This document shows positions 8,097 to 16,591 of a DNA stretch of 62,493 nt, piece after piece. The translations under genes were made by a program, and so were the position numbers. Where the stretch lies: contig JAURZV010000058.1 in NCBI GenBank assembly GCA_030653175.1, positions 1-62,493 of the forward strand. The letters run 5' to 3'. How positions within the stretch are numbered: position 1 is the first letter of the stretch; every line of letters begins with the position of its first letter. The notes under the pieces are model-generated. The model ran no database searches. It saw only the letters and a list, made by a program, of their open reading frames with translations, and was not told where the DNA came from. Origin of the DNA: Methylobacter sp. GTDB lineage: Bacteria; Pseudomonadota; Gammaproteobacteria; Methylococcales; Methylomonadaceae.

Positions 8097-8273
8097 ACAG
8101 GAGTGCAAGCTTCGCCTCGGCAATTGCTCCTGCATTGCTCTACCTTCTGCATAATCCACATGGATGTGGTGAATGCAGATATTGCAGGAGCAAATATCTG
8201 TCCATGCAGTCGTAAAGCGCCTACTTTTGGTGCTTGCCCGATATTAACTTGCAGGCAAAGCCTGCACTCCGTC
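8097..8273. repeat. Composite dispersed repeats between the TPR-like gene and the 37-aa peptide
   Basis: GGAGTGCAAGCTTCGCC near 8099 and GGCAAAGCCTGCACTCC near 8255 form outer arms. Inside are CGGCAATTGCTCCTGCATTGC and a hairpin CACATGGATGTGG plus GATATTGCAGGAGCAAATATC. The inner block recurs at 57563-57655. I see no gene or sigma-54 promoter in 8020-8273. Confidence 0.7.
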
Positions 8274-8801
8274 CTAAAATGTGCCGGGTGCGCTAATCCA
8301 ACCTACATCTGTTTTACGCTTGACCACCAATTCCAATAATCCCTGTGCGCCGATTCTGTCCTTGCTATCAAGCTCTACCAGCTTTTCAAAAATAGCCTGG
8401 CTCAAATCCAGATTCTCCAAACGCATATTTAAAAAACCGACGGCTTTCAGGGTAAACAAATACAGCCTGATATTGGTTAATAAATCTGCCGTTGCATCGC
8501 TAACATGGGTAGGTTGCAGCTCCCGCCAATCCTCGGGAAAAGCTATCGTCGGCCTGATCACAACCAGAGCTTTGGTGGTTGCAGTTAAAGCTTCTTCCAG
8601 TCGATGTTGATAATAATAAAAACGGTTTAATGCCACCAGTACGTTCAACGACTCAGGCGCAAGAAAATAAGCTTTCAGTAAAGGCAGTTCGGCATCGCCA
8701 TTCGCATAATTTTCCGCTGCGGTTGCTATCATCTCTTTAACGCCTGCAACATCCGGTTGTTCAAAATACAAGCCTTGCGCTTCAAAATCCAACAGATCCA
8801 T
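8274..8801 (-). CDS. TPR-like helical protein, nif-associated hypothetical
   Basis: 175 aa, all-helical by composition, with tetratricopeptide-like spacing in residues 30-90 (AENYANGDAELPLLKAYFLAP...VALNRFYYYQHRLEEALTATTKAL) and 110-160 (LRNIRL-type helix then AIFEKLVELDSKDRIGAQGLLELV). No catalytic motif is evident. Its ATG directly follows the cysE TAA, so it is translated with cysE. Proteins of this kind sit next to cysE in other nif clusters; function is unknown, with an adaptor or scaffold role possible. Confidence 0.75.
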   Translation of the reverse strand: MDLLDFEAQGLYFEQPDVAGVKEMIATAAENYANGDAELPLLKAYFLAPESLNVLVALNRFYYYQHRLEEALTATTKALVVIRPTIAFPEDWRELQPTHVSDATADLLTNIRLYLFTLKAVGFLNMRLENLDLSQAIFEKLVELDSKDRIGAQGLLELVVKRKTDVGWISAPGTF

Positions 8802-9593
8802 TTATACCCTCGCCGCCAGTTTTACCGGGCTCTCTTTCTTGGGAGTGCAGACGCTTTCCGCATCGCAATGATCACAACTTTCTTCAGCCATCACTTTGGG
8901 CGATTCCGTTTGTTTGGCTTCCAGTTCATCAATCCGCTCAATCAAACAGGCGATGGCCTTGCCAACCGGATCGGGAATCAAATGATGATCCAGGTCAATA
9001 CCGTGCCGGTTTTGAATTTGCGTTCCTTTACTTTGGATAACACGGCCGGGAATGCCCACCACCGTACAGCAAGGCGGCACATCTTTAACCACCACCGAAT
9101 TGGCGCCGACACGGACATTGTTGCCTAAGGTAATCGCCCCGAGAATCTTGGCTCCGGAACCCACCAGCACATTATTGCCCAGTGTCGGATGACGCTTTTC
9201 CTTGTTCCAGGTGGTGCCGCCCAACGTTACGCCGTGATACAAAGTGACATCATTGCCGATCTCTGTCGTTTCGCCGATCACTACGCCTAGTGCGTGGTCG
9301 ATAAATAGTCGCCTGCCGATGGTGGCGCCGGGATGAATTTCCACATTGGTCAGCATTCTGGCAGATGCGGCCAAAATCCTGGCGGCCAGTTTCCAGTTTG
9401 CTTTCCATAACCGATGACTGATCCGGTGCATTAAAACCGCATGGACGCCCGAATAGGTCAGCAGTATTTCCCAGACACTATGCGCGGCAGGATCGCGGCC
9501 AAAAACACAGTAGACATCTTCATGCCATTGAGCCAGGAAGCCCTGCGGCACTTGTGCTTGGCTTTTAATGTTATCTGATATGGCCATAACCAT
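8802..9593 (-). CDS. cysE: Serine O-acetyltransferase CysE, nif-dedicated copy
   Basis: 263 aa. It forms O-acetylserine from serine and acetyl-CoA, the precursor of the cysteine consumed by NifS. The left-handed beta-helix hexapeptide repeats run through about 80-190 ([71 protein letters not shown]) with the catalytic H-A and H-G motifs. A C-terminal extension of about 60 residues has a Cys/His patch ([10 protein letters not shown]) absent from standard CysE. The start at 9593 has an AGGAG Shine-Dalgarno 8 bp away. The order nifV-cysE-nifW matches cysE1-nif of Azotobacter. Confidence 0.93.
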   Translation of the reverse strand: MVMAISDNIKSQAQVPQGFLAQWHEDVYCVFGRDPAAHSVWEILLTYSGVHAVLMHRISHRLWKANWKLAARILAASARMLTNVEIHPGATIGRRLFIDHALGVVIGETTEIGNDVTLYHGVTLGGTTWNKEKRHPTLGNNVLVGSGAKILGAITLGNNVRVGANSVVVKDVPPCCTVVGIPGRVIQSKGTQIQNRHGIDLDHHLIPDPVGKAIACLIERIDELEAKQTESPKVMAEESCDHCDAESVCTPKKESPVKLAARV

Positions 9594-9630
9594 TTTTTAA
9601 ACTCCTGTTGGATGCGGAGGTGTTCACCCT

Positions 9631-9816
9631 CATTCCCACGCGCTGCGTGGGAATGCAGTGCCGGACGCGTTCAGTCTCGTTCCCACGCGCTGCGTGGGAA
9701 CGCCGTGAGGGACGCGCTGCGTCCCGTATTTGTGCGATGTGCATCTTTATATACTGACCATAACTCGCGGCGCAGCGCGCCTTAACTGCATTCCCACGCA
9801 GCGCGTGGGAACGAGG
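9631..9816. repeat. Three copies of the TTCCCACGC/GCGTGGGAA palindrome
   Basis: Copies at about 9631-9655, 9678-9702 and 9790-9816 fill the gap between cysE and the small orf downstream of nifV. The middle part (GACGCGCTGCGTCC) is a further short palindrome. They are the same element as at 4905-4933. They may attenuate read-through from nifV into cysE, but no terminator T-tract is present. Confidence 0.8.
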
Positions 9817-9826
9817 AAAACAAAAA

Positions 9827-9973
9827 TTAATTTAAACTCCAACCTGTTTTACCGAGCATTGGCGGGGCAGGTATCCTGAAAAAAGAACCGGGATTACGGT
9901 CGTCCTGATCCGGTATTTCCAACGTTTCTTTAACTTCCGGCTCGCATGACTGCTGTTCAATATGTTCGTTCAT
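9827..9973 (-). CDS. Small acidic protein (48 aa) between nifV and cysE
   Basis: The ATG at 9973 has GAGGA about 11 bp upstream, and the gene starts 13 bp after nifV. The N-terminal half is acidic and carries one Cys (EHIEQQSCEPEVKETLEIPDQ); the C-terminal half is proline-rich with aromatic residues (FFRIPAPPMLGKTGW). No known domain is recognised. Its position within iscA-nifUSV-cysE makes co-expression with nif likely. Confidence 0.55.
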   Translation of the reverse strand: MNEHIEQQSCEPEVKETLEIPDQDDRNPGSFFRIPAPPMLGKTGWSLN

Positions 9974-9986
9974 AATGAATCGTCCT

Positions 9987-11111
9987 CTAAAGATTTTGAT
10001 GAAAAAGATTAAGCTCTTCGGTTTTAGGTGATCTTTTCGTATCACTGACAAAGCGCCTAACCTGCGTTAATAATGCTTGTGCCTGTATTCGGCTTACCGC
10101 TATGCCGATTTGTTGATAAGCGTGAATCACACCCTGCGTTCCTGAGTGCTTGCCGAGAACCAGCTGGTGACTGCGCCCGACAACGGCAGGATCGACACCT
10201 TGATAATTGTTCGGGTCCTTTAACAGTCCGTCGACATGAATGCCCGCTTCATGACTGAATACGCTTTTACCGATCAGGCTTTTCCGGCTGCCGATTGCAT
10301 CACCCGATGCATGGGCAACCTGCTCGGATAAGGCGGGTAAATTCTGCAAATTAACCCCGGTTTCAAAGCCATATAATTGCTTTAAGCCAAGCACAACTTC
10401 TTCCAATGCGGCATTGCCGGCGCGCTCACCCAGTCCATTAACCGTAGTATTGACATGGGTCGCACCTGCCAATGCCGCTGCCAGCGTATTGGCGGTAGCA
10501 AGCCCTAAATCATCATGGGCGTGCATTTCAATTTCCAGATCCGTTGCTGCCCTTAACTTTTTGATCGTCTCAAATACGCCGAACGGTTCCATAATGCCCA
10601 CCGTATCGGCGAAACGAATTCTGCTCGCCCCTGCCCGCTGCGCGGTTTCGGCCATGCGTATCAAGAAATCCACATCCGCCCGCGAGGCATCCTCCATACC
10701 GACACACACTTCCATATTCAAACTTCGCGCTTCCTGAACACAGCTGGTAATGGTATTTAAAACCCACTGCCGACTTTGCTTAAGCTTGTGCTGAATATGC
10801 TGATCCGAAGCCGATATGGATAAATCGACCTTGTCCACATTCAAGTCCAGGCAGGCGTGCAAATCATCGCGGCGCATTCTCGACCAGATCAGCAGCTTTG
10901 AAGGCAATCCCAAAGCGACAATAGCCCTGATTTCTTCCCGTTCCGCCTGCCCCATTGCCGGAATGCCGATTTCCAGTTCCGGTACGCCCAAGCCCGCCAG
11001 CTGCGTTGCAATGATGAGTTTTTCATCCAGCGAAAAAGCAACACCGGCCGATTGCTCGCCATCCCTGAGCGTGGTGTCGTCTATAATGATATGGCGGGTT
11101 TGGGTTTTCAT
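9987..11111 (-). CDS. nifV: Homocitrate synthase NifV
   Basis: 374 aa, the normal length. It condenses acetyl-CoA with 2-oxoglutarate to homocitrate, the organic ligand of FeMo-cofactor. The DRE-TIM metallolyase features are visible: [17 protein letters not shown] at residues 11-27, ADTVGI near 170, the metal-binding [18 protein letters not shown] near 197, and [14 protein letters not shown]. It lies downstream of nifS in the expected nifU-S-V order. Confidence 0.95.
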   Translation of the reverse strand: MKTQTRHIIIDDTTLRDGEQSAGVAFSLDEKLIIATQLAGLGVPELEIGIPAMGQAEREEIRAIVALGLPSKLLIWSRMRRDDLHACLDLNVDKVDLSISASDQHIQHKLKQSRQWVLNTITSCVQEARSLNMEVCVGMEDASRADVDFLIRMAETAQRAGASRIRFADTVGIMEPFGVFETIKKLRAATDLEIEMHAHDDLGLATANTLAAALAGATHVNTTVNGLGERAGNAALEEVVLGLKQLYGFETGVNLQNLPALSEQVAHASGDAIGSRKSLIGKSVFSHEAGIHVDGLLKDPNNYQGVDPAVVGRSHQLVLGKHSGTQGVIHAYQQIGIAVSRIQAQALLTQVRRFVSDTKRSPKTEELNLFHQNL

Positions 11112-11435
11112 AATTCACCGTTGGTGCTGATTTTAATAGGACACCGATTAGCCGGATTTAAAGAACCAGGCGTAGGCCGGAATAAGACCATCCAAGCGCG
11201 TAGCGCGAGGTGGCGTTTCCGGCGAACCGGGGTTGTGCTAAAAACGGCAATTGGTCCACGAAAAACACGAAAGACACGAAAAAAATCTGATTAATACATT
11301 CTTTAAGTAATGATCTACGGTTCGGCATCTCTATGAAAATTTTCGTGCTTTTTGTGTTTTTCGTGGATGAAATGATTTTTCTAGACTTAAGCTAATTTCC
11401 CCTCACCCAACCCTCTCCCTTTGGAGAGGGATTTA
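11112..11435. repeat. Repeat-filled nifS-nifV gap
   Basis: Three elements are visible. A GTAGGCCGGAATAAG...GGCGTTTCCGGCGAA element at about 11172-11240 recurs as a full palindrome at 16783-16908. A diverged CCACGAAAAACACGAA hairpin lies at 11255-11367. A CCCTCTCCCTTTGGAGAGGG palindrome lies at about 11400-11430, just after the nifS stop. No gene is seen. These separate nifS from nifV by about 320 bp, more than usual for this operon. Confidence 0.75.
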
Positions 11436-12644
11436 CTACGAATACGTCGGCGCAAAAGCCTGTTCAGGATTTGCCACCGGCCCATCGCCCGACCAATACG
11501 GCGACAACTTGCGCAAAGTCGCAACAATACCGGGCATTTCTTTCAAAACCACATCCACTTCCGCCATCGAGTTATAGCGCGAGAAGGAAAAACGAATCGT
11601 ACCGTGTGCGGCGGTGTAAGGAATATCCATGGCCCGCATTACATGCGACGGTTCCAGAGAGCCGGAGGTACAGGCTGAACCACTCGATGCCGCGATACCG
11701 AATTTATTCAATAACATCAAAATCGACTCACCTTCTATATATTCAAAGGCTATGTCAGTCGTGTTAGGCAAACGGTTATACATATCGCCGGTCACAAAAC
11801 AATGCGGAATCTGCCCGGTAATACCTTGCTCCAGGCGGTCGCGCATGGCTTTGACTTTGGTGTTTTCATACTCGATATACTCCAGCGCCAGTTCGCAGGC
11901 CTTTCCCAGGCCGACAATGGAAGCGCTGTTTTCGGTCCCCGCCCTTCTGCCGCGCTCCTGATGGCCGCCGCGCAACAAAGGACGATAACGCGTGCCGCGG
12001 CGCAGATATAAAACACCGATGCCTTTGGGCGCATGCAACTTATGCCCCGACAATGACAACATATCGATTTTGGTATCCTGCAACATCATCGGAATCTTGC
12101 CGACCGCCTGTACCGCATCGGTATGAAACATCACGCCTGCGGCGTTTGCCAAAGCCGCCATTTCCGCGACAGGGAAAATTGTGCCCGTTTCATTATTGGC
12201 CCACATCACCGAGACAATCGCCACCTGATCGGATAACAATCTTTTATAAGATTCCAGGTTTAAACGTCCGGCTTTATCGACCGGCATTCTGTGGATGGTG
12301 TAGCCTTCTTTTTCAAGATAATCGCACAGGCTCAAAATCGCCGGATGCTCCACCGTGGTGGTAATTATTTCTTTCTTGTTCGGCTGAGCTTTTATCGCGG
12401 AAAGAATCGCCGTGGAGTTGGACTCGGTGCCGCATGAGGTGAAAATGATTTCAGAATCATGCTCGCAACCGATCAAGGCCTGAACCTGTTGCCGGGCCTG
12501 TTTAAGTCCGCGCGCCACGCCATCGGCGAATTTATGTATCGATGATGGATTGCCGTATTGCTCAAGGAAATAAGGAATCATCACATCGACCACCGCAGGA
12601 TCAACCTTGGTGGTAGCATTGTTATCCAGGTAAATGTCAGCCAT
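11436..12644 (-). CDS. nifS: Cysteine desulfurase NifS
   Basis: 402 aa from ATG 12644, which overlaps the nifU stop by one base. It is a PLP-dependent desulfurase supplying sulfur for nitrogenase clusters. The Schiff-base lysine is K202 in SLSGHKLHAPKG and the persulfide cysteine is C325 in SSGSACTSGS, at the same positions as in the Azotobacter enzyme. The frame is open upstream but lies within nifU. It works as a pair with NifU. Confidence 0.96.
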   Translation of the reverse strand: MADIYLDNNATTKVDPAVVDVMIPYFLEQYGNPSSIHKFADGVARGLKQARQQVQALIGCEHDSEIIFTSCGTESNSTAILSAIKAQPNKKEIITTTVEHPAILSLCDYLEKEGYTIHRMPVDKAGRLNLESYKRLLSDQVAIVSVMWANNETGTIFPVAEMAALANAAGVMFHTDAVQAVGKIPMMLQDTKIDMLSLSGHKLHAPKGIGVLYLRRGTRYRPLLRGGHQERGRRAGTENSASIVGLGKACELALEYIEYENTKVKAMRDRLEQGITGQIPHCFVTGDMYNRLPNTTDIAFEYIEGESILMLLNKFGIAASSGSACTSGSLEPSHVMRAMDIPYTAAHGTIRFSFSRYNSMAEVDVVLKEMPGIVATLRKLSPYWSGDGPVANPEQAFAPTYS

Positions 12645-13645
12645 CACGCCACCTCTATATTGACTAATTCCGGCAATTGCTCCATGCATTGCTCTACCTC
12701 GGCAACTGCTCCCTGCGTTGCTCTACCTCCTGCATCCATGCAGTCGTCCTGCATCCTTGCAGTCGTCGACATTTCCGATGCCGGTACGACTTTAATAAAT
12801 TCGCCCATCACTTCCATTAAGCGCTGTTGAATTCCCGCAATCGTCATCGCCGCCATCTGGCAACCGTTACACGCGCCGGTCATGTTGACGTAAGCTGTGT
12901 TGCCGATGACTTCGACCAGTTCTACGTCGCCGCCGTCCGCCATCAATGCCGGTCTTAACGACTCCAGCACTTGCTCGATTTTTTTGATGCGTTGCAAATT
13001 GGTCAACGGCGCTTTAACGGCGGCGATTTTTTCACGGGCCGCTACCGGTGCCGCAGTAGGATCGAATTTCTCGCCTTTTTCGGCCAACACTTTTTCCAGA
13101 ATTGCTTCAATATCTTCATGGCAAGCCGCGCAACCGCCGCCCGCTTTGGTAAAGTTGGTGACATCTTCAACGGTGCGCAATTTATTGGCCCAAACCATTT
13201 CCTCGATCATCACTGCATCAATTGCAAAACATTTGCAGATCAGCGCGCCTTCTTCATGGTCGTCTTTCCACTCTTCGCCGCGATAATTCGCTATCGCCGC
13301 TTGCAGGGCTTCGCGACCCATGACCGAACAGTGCATTTTTTCCGGCGGCAAGCCTTCGAGTTGATCGGCAATATCCTGGTTGGTCACTTTTAACGCATCA
13401 TCCAGCGTCATGCCTTTAATAATCTCGGTCAGCACCGATGACGAAGCGATCGCCGAACCGCAACCGAAGGTTTGAAAACCGGCTTCAAGGATGATTTCAC
13501 TGTCATCATCGACCTTCAGGGTCAGCCGTAACGCATCGCCGCAACTGATTGAACCCACTTCGCCTGTCGCATTGGCATCAACGACCGCGCCCGCATTTTT
13601 GGGGTTAAAAAAATGTTCTTTAACTTTGTCTGAATAGTCCCACAT
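12644..13645 (-). CDS. nifU: NifU Fe-S scaffold protein with a repeat-encoded C-terminal insertion
   Basis: 333 aa in three modules: an IscU-like scaffold (C35, C62, C106), a central permanent 2Fe-2S domain (C137, C139, C172, C175) and an Nfu domain with C-x2-C at 259/262. It receives sulfur from NifS and assembles clusters for nitrogenase. Residues about 292-323 ([21 protein letters not shown] and following) do not belong to the family. They are encoded by the dispersed repeat at 12677-12772, which keeps the frame so that a normal-looking C-terminus (PELVNIEVA) follows. Without it the protein would be about 302 aa. All ligand cysteines are intact, so it is probably functional. Confidence 0.95.
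   Translation of the reverse strand: MWDYSDKVKEHFFNPKNAGAVVDANATGEVGSISCGDALRLTLKVDDDSEIILEAGFQTFGCGSAIASSSVLTEIIKGMTLDDALKVTNQDIADQLEGLPPEKMHCSVMGREALQAAIANYRGEEWKDDHEEGALICKCFAIDAVMIEEMVWANKLRTVEDVTNFTKAGGGCAACHEDIEAILEKVLAEKGEKFDPTAAPVAAREKIAAVKAPLTNLQRIKKIEQVLESLRPALMADGGDVELVEVIGNTAYVNMTGACNGCQMAAMTIAGIQQRLMEVMGEFIKVVPASEMSTTARMQDDCMDAGGRATQGAVAEVEQCMEQLPELVNIEVA
12677..12772 (-). repeat. Dispersed repeat inserted in frame in the nifU 3' end
   Basis: On the minus strand a 19-bp unit GACGACTGCATGGATGCAG is doubled, followed by two copies of a unit beginning GAGGTAGAGCAA and ending in GAGCAATTGCC or GAGCAGTTGCC. The same sequence (GGATGCAGGAGGTAGAGCAA) occurs in the noncoding element at 2090-2148, which shows it is a mobile or dispersed unit and not nifU sequence. 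Confidence 0.85.
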
Positions 13646-13669
13646 GGTTTTATCCTCTTAAAATGGGTT

Positions 13670-13737
13670 GTAGGATGCGCTGAGGTACGAAGCGCATCAC
13701 TCGCGATTGATGCGCTTCCTTCGTCAACACATCCTAC
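13670..13737. repeat. Palindromic repeat between iscA and nifU
   Basis: GTAGGATGCGCTGA and TCAACACATCCTAC arms enclose GAAGCGCATCA...TGATGCGCTTC, forming a long imperfect hairpin in the iscA-nifU gap. There is no T-tract, so it is probably an extragenic repeat rather than a terminator. Confidence 0.75.
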
Positions 13738-13748
13738 GGATTAATTGG

Positions 13749-14105
13749 TTAAGAACAGGTTTTAGTTCCGGCGCCCTCGGCACTGGTATTAAACGAAGTA
13801 CCGCAAGCGCAACTTTTAGCCGCGTTAGGGTTGGTAAACTTAAACCCCGAACCTTCAATACTGTCGAGAAAGTCGATGGACATGCCGTCGAGCATCGGCA
13901 TACTGACCGGATCGATAAACACTTTCACCTCGCCGCAATCAATAACGGTGTCTTCCGTCGTTTGACTGCCTTCGAGTTTCAATCCGTATTGATAACCTGA
14001 ACAACCGCCATCGGTGACTTCTATCCGTAAACCTGCTGTCGGTGTTTCCGATCCGGCAATAAAACGGCCGACAGCACTAATGGCCTTTTCTGTTAATGTA
14101 ATCAT
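13749..14105 (-). CDS. iscA: IscA/HesB-type Fe-S carrier, nif copy
   Basis: 118 aa. An A-type carrier with the three conserved cysteines C35 (GGCSGYQY), C99 and C101 (SCACGTSF), the normal length and spacing. It moves iron or clusters between NifU and targets. ATG 14105 has the Shine-Dalgarno AGGAGA. It is the first gene of the nifUSV run and has its own sigma-54 promoter and NifA site upstream. This matches iscA-nif of Azotobacter. Confidence 0.94.
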   Translation of the reverse strand: MITLTEKAISAVGRFIAGSETPTAGLRIEVTDGGCSGYQYGLKLEGSQTTEDTVIDCGEVKVFIDPVSMPMLDGMSIDFLDSIEGSGFKFTNPNAAKSCACGTSFNTSAEGAGTKTCS

Positions 14106-14149
14106 CTAAAGTCTCCTGAATGGTTGGCATCGTTCTTGTTAATACCTAA

Positions 14150-14165
14150 AGCAACCTGTATGCCA
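14150..14165 (-). promoter_or_regulatory. Sigma-54 (-24/-12) promoter for iscA-nifUSV
   Basis: On the minus strand TGGCATACAGGTTGCT matches TGGCAC-N5-TTGCW, with GG and GC exactly 10 bp apart. The start of transcription would be near 14139, giving a leader of about 35 nt to the iscA ATG. A NifA site lies 108 bp upstream. Confidence 0.82.
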
Positions 14166-14272
14166 TTTCGTTATTTATTTATTAAAAGCTTGTTTAATAA
14201 GGTTTTAACAAAACAAGCACACAATAAACAACGTGTTATCAAACAGGTTTCTCTCACACAACCAGCTGACAA

Positions 14273-14288
14273 TGTAAGCTTTGCTACA
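14273..14288. promoter_or_regulatory. NifA upstream activator sequence (TGT-N10-ACA)
   Basis: TGTAAGCTTTGCTACA is an exact TGT-N10-ACA match, centred about 120 bp upstream of the iscA -24/-12 element, the usual distance for NifA looping. It also lies 20 bp before the divergent NifZ-like start codon. Confidence 0.75.
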
Positions 14289-14307
14289 AAATAAACGGAG
14301 ATATGAA

Positions 14308-14571
14308 ATGAACGTAGAAGATTTAGAGTTAGGTGATGTCGTTTATGCTGCCAAGACGATTACTGATGATGGCTCAATACCCGATGGGCTCGAAGGCGAA
14401 GTATTAGCCGAAGCCGGAACTCGCGGAGTAATCACCCTGATTGGGCATGTGGAAGAAGAGCCGGATCGCAGCGTTTTTCTGGTACGCTTTGAAGATAAAG
14501 ACATGAATCTGGGTAACCCGGTTGGCTGCTGGGTTGAAGATTTGACTATGGAGTCCAAGCGGATTAATTAA
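14308..14571 (+). CDS. NifZ-like small protein, divergent from iscA
   Basis: 87 aa from ATG 14308, with the Shine-Dalgarno CGGAG 7 bp before it; a TTG at 14281 is in frame but less likely. The sequence LELGDVVYAAKTITDDGSIP...GEVLAEAGTRGVITLIGH...FLVRFED follows the NifZ SH3-like pattern (GD-V, DG-x-P, G-x-V). It is therefore a single-domain NifZ relative, while the true NifZ is at 7.1-7.6 kb. A role in nitrogenase maturation is inferred. The C-terminus ends in a short polar helix. Confidence 0.75.
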   Translation: MNVEDLELGDVVYAAKTITDDGSIPDGLEGEVLAEAGTRGVITLIGHVEEEPDRSVFLVRFEDKDMNLGNPVGCWVEDLTMESKRIN

Positions 14572-14653
14572 CCCGTAATAAATATAATATCGCGCAGAGA
14601 TGGGAAAAGGCCATTCCTCTTTGGACATAGATATCTACGCAAATCGTATCATC

Positions 14654-14789
14654 GTCATCCCGGCAGGGATGACGCGCTGTATGGAAACCTATGCCCTTTG
14701 AACGACTACTAACTTATAAGGCGAAACGATATGAATAGATATACATGGAGTGCAAGCTCTGCTTGCGAACAGGCAAAGCCTGTACTCCT
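14654..14789. repeat. Two short palindromes downstream of the NifZ-like gene
   Basis: GTCATCCC-GGCA-GGGATGAC is a perfect hairpin at 14654-14673. GGAGTGCAAGCTCTGCTTGC with GGCAAAGCCTGTACTCC at 14747-14789 belongs to the element also seen at 8097 and 24750. No gene is present between 14572 and 14854. Confidence 0.75.
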
Positions 14790-14854
14790 GATTTGTCACG
14801 CCTTAAATTAGTAGCCTTTTGGGCTAGGACTTTTCCTCCTTGGACTTAACCCAT

Positions 14855-16591
14855 ATGAACAAACAAACCGAAACCGTCCTGAACTACCACAATCGCACCA
14901 AGCACCACCTGGAGCGCTACGCCAAAGGCCCGGAATCTATCGATTGGGAAGACCAACCCGATCAATTCCGGCATTTTTCCGGTTGCGAGATTATCACGCT
15001 GCCCAAACCAGGAGCCGAACTCGGACCTTTGTTTAGCGATCTGGACAACCCGGAAACAATACCGGCAAAACCGTTAAACATGATTAATACCGGTTTATTG
15101 CTGGAATTAGCCTTCGGCCTGTCGGCGTGGAAACAATACGGCCCAAGCCGCTGGGCATTGCGCTGCAATCCTTCCAGCGGCAACCTGCACCCGACCGAAG
15201 CTTATTTGATCAGCACCGGCGATGACCGCACCCGCTCCCGGCGGGTTAGCGGAATACACACCATCCCTGGCGATAACTTTATCAAATCAGGGGTTTACCA
15301 CTATGTCAGTCACGATCATAGCCTTGAACAGCGTTGTCGGTTTGCAGGCATATTGCCCGATTCCGGCATACTGATCGGCTTATCTTCAATCCATTGGCGG
15401 GAAGCCTGGAAATACGGCGAGAGAGCTTTCCGCTACTGCCAGCATGATCTTGGCCATGCCTTGGGAGCATTGCGCTATGCAGCAGCGACGCTGGGCTGGT
15501 CGGTGGAATTGCTGGCCGAATGGTCGGATGACGACATCGCCAAGCTATTGGGGCTTGATCGGGATGATTTTAAAAAACAGGAACATGAATCCCCCGATAT
15601 TATTTGCCGGATTGATACGCATGCCGACAGCAAGCCGTTAGACGCCAAGGCCCTTCTGGAAAACGCCCAATCAGGGGCTTGGTTTGGCAAAGCCGACAGC
15701 CTTCGCGCCTATCATATGTACAAGTGGCCGGTCATTGATGAAGTCTCAACTGCCGCAAGCAAACCGCAAACTGAAGAACCTGAGTGCAAAGCCGTACGGC
15801 GACCGCCAAGGATGGCGGTCGAGACTGCTCCCGGCAGTCCTCGGCATTTCCCCCATCCATGGAGGTCAGAAGTGTCGCAATCGGTAGGGAACCGGTGCGA
15901 CCAGCAACTTATAAAATCATCCTGCATGACAACAGCAACGGAAATCATCCGCCAACGCCGCAGTGCGCAGCAGTTTGACGGCAAAATGTCCCCGTTGCCG
16001 CAGACTGATTTTTACCGGATGCTGACCGCCGTTTTGCCGACCTCAGCCGCATTCGAACTATGGCGCTGGCCGCCGAAAATTCACCTGTTTATTTTTGTGC
16101 ATCGCGTTGAAGATTTAGCTCCCGGCATCTATGCACTGCCGAGACATAACGATGCCCTTGAACCATTGCAGGCCGCAACCCTGGCTGATTTCGACTGGCA
16201 GAAAGTATCCGAAGCAATACCGCTTTATCATCTGCATTCAGGCGATTGCAGGCAGGTTGCCAAAACGCTGTCCTGCCATCAGCCCATCGCCGGCGACAGC
16301 GCCTTCAGCCTGGGCATGGTTGCAGAATTTGGTGTAACCATCGAAGCAGCACCCTGGCTTTACCGCCGCTTGTTCTGGGAATGCGGTTTGATAGGCCAAG
16401 TGCTGTATCTGGAAGCGGAAGCGGCGGGCATACGCGGCACCGGTATCGGCTGCTACTTTGATGACAGCGTGCATGAGATTTTAGGGTTCAAGGACGATAA
16501 ATTTCAAAGTCTTTATCATTTCACGGTGGGTAAGCCGCTGGAAGATAAACGGCTGGAAACGTTGCCGGCTTATGGGCATTTAGTGCGGTAG
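14855..16591 (+). CDS. Tandem SagB/ThcOx-type nitroreductase-family oxidoreductase
   Basis: 578 aa from ATG 14855 (a TTG at 14840 is possible; the ribosome site is weak). It carries two SagB-like FMN nitroreductase domains. Domain 1 spans about 10-290 with WALRCNPSSGNLHPTEAYLI, GVYHYVSHDHSLEQR and GERAFRYCQHDLGHALGALRYAAA. Domain 2 runs from about 350 to 570 with TEIIRQRRSAQQFDG, FSLGMVAEFG, YRRLFWECGLIGQVLYLEAEAAG. SagB proteins oxidise azolines in peptide toxins, but stand-alone tandem forms have no known substrate. The linker (about 310-350) is encoded by hairpin-rich repeat-like DNA at 15787-15915. No YcaO or leader peptide gene is nearby. Confidence 0.8.
   Translation: MNKQTETVLNYHNRTKHHLERYAKGPESIDWEDQPDQFRHFSGCEIITLPKPGAELGPLFSDLDNPETIPAKPLNMINTGLLLELAFGLSAWKQYGPSRWALRCNPSSGNLHPTEAYLISTGDDRTRSRRVSGIHTIPGDNFIKSGVYHYVSHDHSLEQRCRFAGILPDSGILIGLSSIHWREAWKYGERAFRYCQHDLGHALGALRYAAATLGWSVELLAEWSDDDIAKLLGLDRDDFKKQEHESPDIICRIDTHADSKPLDAKALLENAQSGAWFGKADSLRAYHMYKWPVIDEVSTAASKPQTEEPECKAVRRPPRMAVETAPGSPRHFPHPWRSEVSQSVGNRCDQQLIKSSCMTTATEIIRQRRSAQQFDGKMSPLPQTDFYRMLTAVLPTSAAFELWRWPPKIHLFIFVHRVEDLAPGIYALPRHNDALEPLQAATLADFDWQKVSEAIPLYHLHSGDCRQVAKTLSCHQPIAGDSAFSLGMVAEFGVTIEAAPWLYRRLFWECGLIGQVLYLEAEAAGIRGTGIGCYFDDSVHEILGFKDDKFQSLYHFTVGKPLEDKRLETLPAYGHLVR

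Noticed and set aside
14123-14139. Second sigma-54 promoter on the plus strand for the NifZ-like gene
   Set aside because: TGGCATCGTTCTTGTT has GT in place of the essential GC at -12 and lies 170 bp from the gene.
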